In this document: one piece after another, positions 1 to 4,928 of the stretch
How the letters are laid out: each line of letters opens with the position of its first letter
How positions within the stretch are numbered: position 1 is the stretch's first letter
Source of the DNA: a bacterium ADurb.Bin374
GTDB lineage: Bacteria > Riflebacteria > Ozemobacteria > Ozemobacterales > Ozemobacteraceae
Direction: 5' to 3'
NCBI GenBank assembly: GCA_002068715.1
Contig: MWAR01000440.1
Span: forward strand, 1 to 5,058
Length of the DNA stretch: 5,058 bases
The notes under the pieces: generated by a model
What the model saw: only the letters and a program-made list of their open reading frames with translations
Told to the model about the DNA's origin: nothing
The model's database searches: none
Position numbers and translations under genes: made by a program

Positions 1-25
1 CGTCGACACGCACCAGGTGTCGATG
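1..25. repeat. Inverted repeat (9-bp stem, 7-base loop) at the left edge
   Basis: Bases 1-9 pair with 17-25 around a seven-base loop: eight Watson-Crick pairs and one G-T pair. No run of T follows, so a standard intrinsic terminator is not supported. It may be a chance stem in GC-rich DNA, or part of a longer structure cut off by the window edge. Confidence 0.3.
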
Positions 26-98
26 ATCGCCTGCATGCAGCGGTCAGACGAAGAAGATCGCAATCACGCGGGCAGATCCGGCGGAAAGGCAGCCGAAC
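1..98. other. Left-edge stretch upstream of xseA, no identifiable gene
   Basis: No recognisable protein can be read here. On the + strand the xseA frame is closed by a TGA at 24-26. Frame 2 is open from the edge to a TGA at 137-139, which would overlap xseA by about 40 bases, but its peptide resembles no family I know. Frame 1 is open from the edge and also runs into xseA, but reads as an arginine-rich shadow. The stretch could hold the last codons of an upstream gene or be a leader. A purine-rich GGAAAGG at 83-89, nine bases before the xseA ATG, is the probable ribosome binding site. No promoter could be assigned. Confidence 0.4.
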
Positions 99-1424
99 AT
101 GGCAAAACTCAGGACCAGAACGGCACGAGAAGAGCCTGAGTCAAAACGGACCCTGTTCGATGACGTCCCGGATGAGACGGAAAGCGAATCCGGGGAGCTG
201 ACGCGCGGGATTCTTTCCGTCGGGGAAGTCACCCGCCACATCAAGCGGCTTCTCGAGAATGACAGCCTTCTCGAGGGTGTCTGGGTGCAGGGCGAAGTGT
301 CGAACCTGGTCAAAGCCGCGTCGGGCCATTGCTATTTCTCCCTCAAAGACGCAACGTCCGTTCTGAAAGCCGCCGTCTGGGCCGGCAACAGGCGCAGGAT
401 CAAGCATGACTTCAAAAACGGGGACCTGATAGCCGCCTACGGCTCCATTTCGGTATACGAACCCCGTGGCGAATACCAGATCATCATCACCGACCTGCGC
501 CCGGCCGGTCTCGGAGCGTTGTACGAAGCATTCGAGAAACTCAAGGCGAAACTTCAGGAAGAAGGCCTGTTCGACGTCGATCGGAAGGTGCCTCTGCCGT
601 TTCTGCCGCGCGGCGTCGGGATCGTGACGTCACCGAAGGGTGCCGTCGTGCAGGATATATATCGAGTGATACGCAGACGTTTCCCGAACATGCCGCTGTA
701 TCTCGTGCCCGTGAAGGTGCAGGGAGATGGCGCGGCTGAAGAGGTCGTGGCGGGAATCCGACGGCTCGATGCCGATCCGCGAGTCGACGTGATCATCGTC
801 GCGCGCGGGGGAGGCAGTCTCGAAGACCTCTGGACGTTCAACGACGAACGCGTCGCCCGCGCGATGGCTGCCGCTGAGACACCCCTGATTTCGGCGATCG
901 GCCACGAGACTGATTTCACGATCGCCGACTTCGTCGCGGACCAGCGCGCCGCCACGCCGTCGGTAGCCGGCGAACTGGCCGTTCCCGTCAAGGAGGACCT
1001 TGTTAAGACGATCGCGGACAGGCGCAGCAGGCTCGGCCGTGCTCTGAAACACATGATCGTCTTCCTGGCAGGGCGACTGGAACATGCGCGTTCCTGCCGG
1101 TTCCTGCGGAAGCCGGCCCTACTCGTCGCCGAACGCCGGACACATGTCGCGAATACAGCCCGAGACCTGGAAACCGCCTGTGAAGCTTTCAGGCGCCGGT
1201 GCCGCCATGCGTGGGAAATGGCTTTTGCGCGACTGTCGGCGCTCGATCCGCGGGCGGTGCTTGCGAGAGGCTACATGATGGCGACGGACGAAGACGGCGT
1301 GGTCGTCACATCCGCCGCGGCTCTGAAAACCGGACTAAAACTCGATCTGCAGATGGTCGACGGTCGGGCCCGCGTGGCCGTCGAGGATGTCGAAATCAAA
1401 ACCCCGGGAGGCACGCGCTCATGA
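99..1424 (+). CDS. xseA: Exodeoxyribonuclease VII large subunit
   Basis: Large, catalytic subunit of exonuclease VII, a cytoplasmic nuclease that degrades single-stranded DNA from both ends to oligonucleotides; it works in complex with XseB. The 441-residue product has a charged N-terminal extension (about 1-37), then an OB-fold DNA-binding domain (about 38-135, with the family motifs WVQGEVSN at 62-69 and SGHCYFSLKD at 75-84). The catalytic domain follows, with D186, the block ARGGGSLEDLW (235-245), and GHETDFTIADFVAD (268-281), which hold the conserved Asp, Arg and His residues. A helical, coiled-coil-prone section (about 295-380) leads to the C-terminal LARGY motif (388-392). From memory of E. 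coli and B. subtilis XseA, the helical section is some 40-45 residues shorter than usual. The ATG at 99 is preceded by GGAAAGG; a start further upstream is barred by TGA at 24-26. The stop overlaps the xseB start (ATGA). Identification is firm; the exact start is less so, because the extension is poorly conserved. Confidence 0.97.
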   Translation: MAKLRTRTAREEPESKRTLFDDVPDETESESGELTRGILSVGEVTRHIKRLLENDSLLEGVWVQGEVSNLVKAASGHCYFSLKDATSVLKAAVWAGNRRRIKHDFKNGDLIAAYGSISVYEPRGEYQIIITDLRPAGLGALYEAFEKLKAKLQEEGLFDVDRKVPLPFLPRGVGIVTSPKGAVVQDIYRVIRRRFPNMPLYLVPVKVQGDGAAEEVVAGIRRLDADPRVDVIIVARGGGSLEDLWTFNDERVARAMAAAETPLISAIGHETDFTIADFVADQRAATPSVAGELAVPVKEDLVKTIADRRSRLGRALKHMIVFLAGRLEHARSCRFLRKPALLVAERRTHVANTARDLETACEAFRRRCRHAWEMAFARLSALDPRAVLARGYMMATDEDGVVVTSAAALKTGLKLDLQMVDGRARVAVEDVEIKTPGGTRS

Positions 1425-1720
1425 AAAAGGTGTTCGATCGGAAGGAACTCGAGGAACTCGCGGCTCTCACTCCCGAGATGATCGAGAAGCTGTCGTATGA
1501 AGACGCCATGGAACGACTCGAACAGACGGTCGAGGCGCTCGAACAGGAGGGAACCCCGCTCGAACTCGGCCTGCGCCTGTATGAAGTCGGCACGGGGCTG
1601 AGCCGACGATGCGGAAACGTCCTCGATGCCGCCGAAGCGCGTATGCTGCAGCTGATCGGCAACATCGAGTCGGCCCGCGAAGAGCCGTTCGATCCAGAGA
1701 AGGACGGCAGGCCGTCATGA
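1421..1720 (+). CDS. xseB: Exodeoxyribonuclease VII small subunit
   Basis: Small subunit of exonuclease VII. In this family it binds the helical arm of XseA and is needed for a functional complex. The 99-residue protein has the XseB core from about residue 25: SYEDAMERLEQTVEALEQEG, then PLELGLRLYEVG, then a second helix ending near residue 82. This is the usual two-helix coiled-coil hairpin. The N-terminal 20 or so residues are an extra charged segment compared with the roughly 80-residue E. coli protein, and the tail is acidic. The ATG at 1421 overlaps the xseA TGA (ATGA), and GGGAGG at 1406-1411 lies nine bases upstream, so this start is well supported; the open frame itself extends further upstream inside xseA but without sense. 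It is overlapped in turn by ispA, consistent with coupled translation and matched subunit output. Confidence 0.95.
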   Translation: MKKVFDRKELEELAALTPEMIEKLSYEDAMERLEQTVEALEQEGTPLELGLRLYEVGTGLSRRCGNVLDAAEARMLQLIGNIESAREEPFDPEKDGRPS

Positions 1721-2628
1721 CCCCGAACGTGCCTTCGATGCCGGGGTTGGAAGACTGGCTGCGCGCTGGCAGATTGCGTGTCGACGAGGCGCTCGATCGC
1801 TGGTTGCCCCCAGCCGATGCCGTGCCCGCGCGCCTTCATGAATCGATGCGATACAGCGTCTGCGCGGGAGGAAAACGGATCAGGCCGGCGCTGTGCCTGA
1901 TGATCGCGGAGGGCTTCGGCGTCGCGGGAAACGGCCCGATGCGGGCGGCGTGCGCGCTCGAGCTGCTCCATACATATTCATTGATACATGACGATCTTCC
2001 GGCGATGGATGACGACGATCTCCGGCGCGGTCGGCCGACGAACCACAAAGTGTTCGGCGAGGCGACGGCGATCCTTGCCGGGGACGCACTGCTGACGCTG
2101 GCATTCGAGTGGATGGCGCGCATCGCGGATCATGACGTTCCGGCGGGCCGAGCGGTCTCCGCGGTGAAGGCGTTCGCCGAGGCCGCGGGCCATGCCGGCA
2201 TGGTGGGCGGCCAGATGCTCGATATCGACGCCGAGAACGGTGAGGTGACGATAGATGCCCTTCGCCGTATCCATCGGCTCAAGACCGGCGCCCTTCTCAC
2301 GGCCTCGGTCAGGATCGGCGGAATTCTCGGCGGCGCCGATCCCGACGAGATGCGCAAACTCACCGAATACGGCCGTCACATAGGTCTCCTGTTTCAAATA
2401 ATTGATGATATATTGGACGTCGAGGGCGATGCCTCCGCTCTCGGAAAAACGCCTGGGAGCGATACACGCCTCGGAAAAGCCACGTATCCGGCCCTCCTCG
2501 GCATGGAGGGGGCGAAACGGGAAGCCGACCGCGTTCGCGACGAGGCGCTGAAAGCTGCTGCATCTCTTCCGCGGCCGATTTCCCGCATGTCGGAACTCGC
2601 CGAATGGCTGCACGGGAGAAAACTGTGA
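1717..2628 (+). CDS. ispA: Farnesyl diphosphate synthase (short-chain polyprenyl synthase)
   Basis: Trans-prenyltransferase that joins DMAPP and IPP into geranyl and then farnesyl diphosphate in the cytoplasm, feeding quinone and undecaprenyl carrier synthesis. In the 303-residue product I see GGKRIRP (51-57) for IPP binding, the first Asp-rich motif DDLPAMD (92-98) within LIHDDLPAMDDDDLRRGRP, GGQMLD (164-169), K189-T190, and the second Asp-rich motif DDILD (230-234). The Asp residues bind the magnesium ions holding the allylic diphosphate. The first motif has the two-residue insert typical of bacterial (type II) enzymes, and Tyr87 is five residues before it; an aromatic residue there normally limits the chain to C15, so farnesyl rather than geranylgeranyl synthase is favoured. 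The ATG at 1717 overlaps the xseB stop; AGAAGGA at 1698-1704 lies 12 bases upstream. Several rare ATA Ile codons fall in and near the Asp-rich motifs. Confidence 0.96.
   Translation: MTPNVPSMPGLEDWLRAGRLRVDEALDRWLPPADAVPARLHESMRYSVCAGGKRIRPALCLMIAEGFGVAGNGPMRAACALELLHTYSLIHDDLPAMDDDDLRRGRPTNHKVFGEATAILAGDALLTLAFEWMARIADHDVPAGRAVSAVKAFAEAAGHAGMVGGQMLDIDAENGEVTIDALRRIHRLKTGALLTASVRIGGILGGADPDEMRKLTEYGRHIGLLFQIIDDILDVEGDASALGKTPGSDTRLGKATYPALLGMEGAKREADRVRDEALKAAASLPRPISRMSELAEWLHGRKL
2614..2627 (+). promoter_or_regulatory. Ribosome binding site and GTG start deciding the ispD start
   Basis: GGGAG at 2614-2618 is followed after six bases by GTG at 2625-2627, which shares GTGA with the ispA stop. 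This spacing is better than anything before the alternative ATG at 2604. The arrangement suggests ribosomes ending ispA restart directly on ispD. Confidence 0.6.
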
Positions 2629-3305
2629 CCGTGAAACTGTATCCCGTCGTGGTCGCCGGCGGGTCGGGAACGCGCATGAAAACCGATCTTCCGAAACAGT
2701 TTCTCGAACTTGGGGGGAAGACCGTCCTGCAGTGGTCTCTCGAATGCTTCGACGCTGTGCCCGAAACGGTCGATATCACCGTGGTCCTACCGGCGGTCTG
2801 GATCGAAGAAGGGAAAAAACGTCTCGCCGGCTGGAAACAAATACATCCTGTGAAATATATATGCGGTGGAATGCGCAGGCAGGACTCGGTCGAGGCGGGT
2901 GTTTCAAGCCTGCCGGACGATGACGGGTGGGTTGCCGTTCACGACGGGGCGCGCCCGGCGATCACTCCGGACATCGTGCGTGCTTGTCTAGAACTCGCGG
3001 TCGAGAAGGGGAACGCCTCGTGCGCGGTACCGGTCTCCGACACGCTCGTCGAAAGCACCGGCGGCCTCGTAACCGGTGCCGTCGACAGATCGAAAATGTT
3101 CGCCATGCAGACGCCGCAGATTTTTCCCGTGAAACTCCTGCGGGAAGCCCTTGCCCGGGCACGCGCCGACGGCGTCGACGCGACGGACGACGCGGGCCTC
3201 GTCAGGCGCCTCGGCCTTCCCGTCTTCCTGGCTCCGGGTTCCCCGCTGAACCTCAAGATCACCAGACCCGAAGACCTGCGCCTGCTCGCTTCGATTCTGC
3301 GCTGA
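2625..3305 (+). CDS. ispD: 2-C-methyl-D-erythritol 4-phosphate cytidylyltransferase
   Basis: Third enzyme of the MEP pathway: transfers CMP from CTP to 2-C-methyl-D-erythritol 4-phosphate, releasing pyrophosphate. The 226-residue product is a single Rossmann-like nucleotidyltransferase domain of normal family length. Seen are the CTP-binding loop VVAGGSGTRMK (9-19) with catalytic R17, LPKQF with K24, VHDGARP (105-111), CAVPVSDTLVE, the TPQIFP motif, and the C-terminal SPLNLKITRPED with K211. These are the family's catalytic and substrate-binding positions. I chose the GTG at 2625 because it overlaps the ispA TGA (GTGA), as the two upstream junctions do, and has GGGAG at 2614-2618 six bases before it. 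An in-frame ATG at 2604 would add seven residues but has a poorer ribosome site. No ispF is fused or adjacent. It appears to be the last gene of the xseA block. Confidence 0.96.
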   Translation: MTVKLYPVVVAGGSGTRMKTDLPKQFLELGGKTVLQWSLECFDAVPETVDITVVLPAVWIEEGKKRLAGWKQIHPVKYICGGMRRQDSVEAGVSSLPDDDGWVAVHDGARPAITPDIVRACLELAVEKGNASCAVPVSDTLVESTGGLVTGAVDRSKMFAMQTPQIFPVKLLREALARARADGVDATDDAGLVRRLGLPVFLAPGSPLNLKITRPEDLRLLASILR

Positions 3306-3320
3306 AATAAACGACGCACC

Positions 3321-3336
3321 ACACGGGGACACGGAG
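3321..3336. repeat. Short tandem repeat ACACGGGG / ACACGGAG
   Basis: Two adjacent 8-base units (3321-3328 and 3329-3336) differ at one base and are followed by a T-rich stretch. The surrounding text (from 3317) resembles a low-complexity, CACGGAG-type intergenic repeat that I recall from several environmental bacterial genomes; that link is from memory and unverified. Confidence 0.4.
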
Positions 3337-3380
3337 ATTTTTCGTAGATATTATAAAGTCGGCTTCAGAAAGGCATCCCA

Positions 3381-3416
3381 GGCTTTCAGCTGTGACATCA
3401 GCTTCATCTGCGACAT
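3381..3416. repeat. Imperfect 18-base tandem duplication
   Basis: Bases 3381-3398 and 3399-3416 align without gaps at 12 of 18 positions, and share the 3' ends CTGTGACAT and CTGCGACAT. On the minus strand the units read MSQLKA and MSQMKL within a longer open frame. This may be a decayed repeat or an accident of short sequence. Confidence 0.35.
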
Positions 3417-3473
3417 TCTAAAAAATGAAACCCATATGCGAGACACGCGGATTGGCGCAAAACCGGTGCTGTA

Positions 3474-3495
3474 GGGACGGATCGTGATCCGCCCT
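3474..3495. repeat. Palindromic REP-like hairpin
   Basis: CGGATC (3478-3483) and GATCCG (3486-3491) form a perfect six-base inverted repeat around a GT centre. The stem continues past one A-C mismatch with G-C, G-C and a G-T pair to 3474 and 3495. No T run follows on the + strand, so it is not a typical terminator. The form TAGGGACGGATC..GATCCGCCC is like small intergenic palindromes that occur in many copies in some bacterial genomes; only this copy is visible here. Confidence 0.45.
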
Positions 3496-3515
3496 GCTTG
3501 CCCGCTGTTGATGTG

Positions 3516-3532
3516 TGCCGATGCATCCGGCA
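3516..3532. repeat. Small palindrome around GATGCATC
   Basis: GATGCATC (3520-3527) is a perfect palindrome flanked by TGCC (3516-3519) and GGCA (3529-3532), which also pair if C3528 bulges out. It sits directly before the candidate -35 box of the ispE promoter, so it might be an operator, but chance cannot be excluded. Confidence 0.25.
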
Positions 3533-3562
3533 TTGACGAGAAAGGCGTGTGATTGCTAGACT
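3533..3562 (+). promoter_or_regulatory. Candidate sigma-70 promoter for ispE-dxr
   Basis: TTGACG at 3533-3538 matches five of six bases of the -35 consensus. TAGACT at 3557-3562 matches four of six of the -10 consensus, with an 18-base spacer. Transcription would begin near 3569, about 25 bases before the ispE ATG. This placement, in a gap after a dense gene block, is sensible, but the match is moderate and the genome is GC-rich, so it remains a candidate. Confidence 0.35.
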
Positions 3563-3593
3563 TGGCCTCAACGAGACGAGGAACGCGCGACGA

Positions 3594-4472
3594 ATGAAAC
3601 GAACGCTGATTGTTCAGGCACCTGCGAAGATCAATATCGGGCTCTGGGTCAAGGGAAAGCGGGCGGACGGCTATCACGAGATCGCGAGCCTGATGCAGAC
3701 GATCTCCCTCGCCGACACGATCGCGATCAAGGAAACCCGCGAAGACGGCCTCCGGATCGAGTGCGATCGCCCCGGCGTCCCGACCGGCCCTGAGAATCTC
3801 GCCTACAAGGCGGCGATGCTTCTGCTGAAGAAGCTCGACATTCCGCCGCGTCTACTGATTCAGATCGAGAAGCGCATCCCCGTCGCCGCAGGCCTGGCCG
3901 GCGGAAGCACCGATGCCGCCGCCGTGCTGACGGCGCTTGCCCGCTTTTACGATGCGTCCCTGCCGCTCGTCGATCTCATGACGATGAGCCAGTCGATCGG
4001 CTCCGACGTGCCGTTCGTCATGCACGGCGGCCTCGCCCTCGCAACGGGTCGGGGCGAGAACCTGACGTTTTACGAGTCACCGAAGCCGCCCTACGTCGTC
4101 GTTATCGCCGTTCCGAAAAACGTCAGCGTCTCGACGAAATGGGCATACGAGAATTACCAGCCGGGCGACAACACCCGCAAGGAACAGCTGTTTGCAACCC
4201 TCCTTCCCGCCTGCCGGGAGCGGAATCTCGCCCTGCTGAGAAAGAACGCGTTCAACGACCTCGAATCCGTCACGTTGCATCGGCACCCCGAAGTCGCCGC
4301 CATCAAGGAACGTCTGGCCGCAAGCGGCGATGGCGTAGTTCTCATGTCCGGTAGCGGGCCTTCGGTGTTCGGCCTCGAGGAGCGCCGCGATGCCGTGAAG
4401 GCAGCGAGTTCTCTCGACCCGGCCACGGTCGATGTGTTCATCGAACATACGCTGCGCTCGCAGCCGCGCTGA
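3594..4472 (+). CDS. ispE: 4-diphosphocytidyl-2-C-methyl-D-erythritol kinase
   Basis: Fourth enzyme of the MEP pathway: ATP-dependent phosphorylation of the 2-hydroxyl of CDP-methylerythritol, the product of IspD. The 292-residue protein is a full-length GHMP-superfamily kinase. It begins with the APAKINIGLWV motif (9-19, conserved K12), then RADGYHEI. The glycine-rich ATP loop PVAAGLAGGSTDAA starts at P96 (G100 to D107). SIGSDVPFVMHGG contains the likely catalytic base D138, and the C-terminal SGSGPSVFGL lies at about 252-261. The start is the ATG at 3594, which gives the normal IspE N-terminus; GAGGA at 3578-3582 is a somewhat distant ribosome site (11 bases). An upstream in-frame GTG at 3549 would add 15 unmatched residues and has only a weak, badly spaced site. 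dxr follows after 15 bases, so the two are probably co-transcribed. Unlike xseA, ispA and ispD, it uses no ATA codon for isoleucine. Confidence 0.97.
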   Translation: MKRTLIVQAPAKINIGLWVKGKRADGYHEIASLMQTISLADTIAIKETREDGLRIECDRPGVPTGPENLAYKAAMLLLKKLDIPPRLLIQIEKRIPVAAGLAGGSTDAAAVLTALARFYDASLPLVDLMTMSQSIGSDVPFVMHGGLALATGRGENLTFYESPKPPYVVVIAVPKNVSVSTKWAYENYQPGDNTRKEQLFATLLPACRERNLALLRKNAFNDLESVTLHRHPEVAAIKERLAASGDGVVLMSGSGPSVFGLEERRDAVKAASSLDPATVDVFIEHTLRSQPR

Positions 4473-4487
4473 GAGGAAGATTCCGAA

Positions 4488-4928
4488 ATGAAACGTCGCA
4501 TGTCGCTCCTCGGCTCTACCGGTTCCATCGGTCAGAGCACGCTCGACGTCATCCGGGCCCACCCGGACCGCCTCTCCGTGGTTGCCCTGGCCGCCGGCCG
4601 CCAATGGGAGCGACTTGTCGGGCAGACGCGTGAATTCCGTCCCAGGCTTGTCGCGATCTACGACTCGGAAGCGGCCGCCCGGTTCAGGGAAGCGATGCGC
4701 GGCACGGACGTGGCTGTCCGGGAAGGGATGCCGGGCCTTCTCGAGGCTGCCGCGCTTGGGGATGCCGACACCCTCGTGTCCGCTCTCGTCGGCTCGATCG
4801 GCCTTCGGCCGGTCATGGCTGCCATCGAATCGGGAAAGGCGATCTGCCTTGCGAACAAGGAGACGCTCGTCGTCGGCGGAGCCCTTGTCACAGCCGCGGC
4901 GCGCCGGAAAGGCGTTCCCCTGCTATGA
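4488..4928 (+). CDS. dxr: 1-deoxy-D-xylulose 5-phosphate reductoisomerase, N-terminal part only (broken)
   Basis: Dxr rearranges and reduces 1-deoxy-D-xylulose 5-phosphate to 2-C-methyl-D-erythritol 4-phosphate with NADPH, the first committed MEP step. The frame gives 146 residues against roughly 385-400 for the family. The NADPH-binding Rossmann motif LLGSTGSIGQSTLDVI (7-22) is present, as are SALVGSIGLRPVMAAIESGK and the conserved LANKETLV (121-128). The match holds to about residue 145 (GVPLL), directly before where the family has PVDSEH, which supplies metal-binding Asp and Glu. A TGA then ends the frame and the sequence becomes a pyrophosphatase fragment. The metal-binding and catalytic part and the C-terminal domain are absent, so this piece alone could not be active. 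AGAGGAAG about nine bases upstream supports the ATG at 4488; an ATG at 4500 is a possible alternative. The break is probably a join with foreign sequence rather than gradual decay, since the fragment shows no other damage. Confidence 0.93.
   Translation: MKRRMSLLGSTGSIGQSTLDVIRAHPDRLSVVALAAGRQWERLVGQTREFRPRLVAIYDSEAAARFREAMRGTDVAVREGMPGLLEAAALGDADTLVSALVGSIGLRPVMAAIESGKAICLANKETLVVGGALVTAAARRKGVPLL
4912..4928. other. Junction between dxr and hppA sequence
   Basis: To the left, frame 4488+3n is good Dxr; to the right, from 4921, a different frame is good membrane pyrophosphatase. Upstream of 4921 the pyrophosphatase frame reads AGKAFP, which I do not recognise as family sequence, and downstream of 4926 the dxr frame is closed. 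The breakpoint therefore lies within about 4915-4926. No insertion-sequence end, target duplication or attachment site is visible. It could be an assembly or library chimera, or a real deletion or rearrangement. Confidence 0.75.

Larger units (their letters stand above)
3306..3593. other. 288-base intergenic region between ispD and ispE
   Basis: No supported gene lies here. The region is AT-richer than its surroundings around 3337-3436 and GC-richer afterwards. From left to right it holds an 8-base direct repeat (3321-3336), an AT-rich stretch with a T5 run (3338-3342), an imperfect 18-base tandem repeat (3381-3416), a palindromic hairpin (3474-3495), a second palindrome (3516-3532) and a candidate promoter (3533-3562). 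No clear intrinsic terminator follows ispD: the T run is not preceded by a convincing stem. A minus-strand frame across 3351-3677 was considered and rejected as a gene. The region separates the tightly overlapped xseA-ispD block from ispE-dxr and probably allows separate transcription of the latter. Confidence 0.6.

Noticed and set aside
554..1054. Minus-strand 166-codon open frame opposite xseA
   Set aside because: Low-complexity Ser/Arg/Ala-rich translation antisense to the XseA catalytic domain; typical shadow frame.
1978..2613. Minus-strand 211-codon open frame opposite ispA
   Set aside because: Antisense to a strongly conserved gene with intact catalytic motifs; long antisense frames are expected in GC-rich DNA, and the translation resembles no family.
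3337..3345. Intrinsic terminator after ispD
   Set aside because: There is a T5 run at 3338-3342 but no GC-rich stem directly upstream that pairs convincingly.
3351..3677. Minus-strand 108-codon open frame across the ispD-ispE gap
   Set aside because: It begins inside ispE, has no evident ribosome site and no recognised family; kept only as a lead on a possible repeat remnant.
4077..4604. Minus-strand 175-codon open frame opposite ispE and dxr
   Set aside because: It covers the ends of two well-supported + strand genes and has no recognisable motif.
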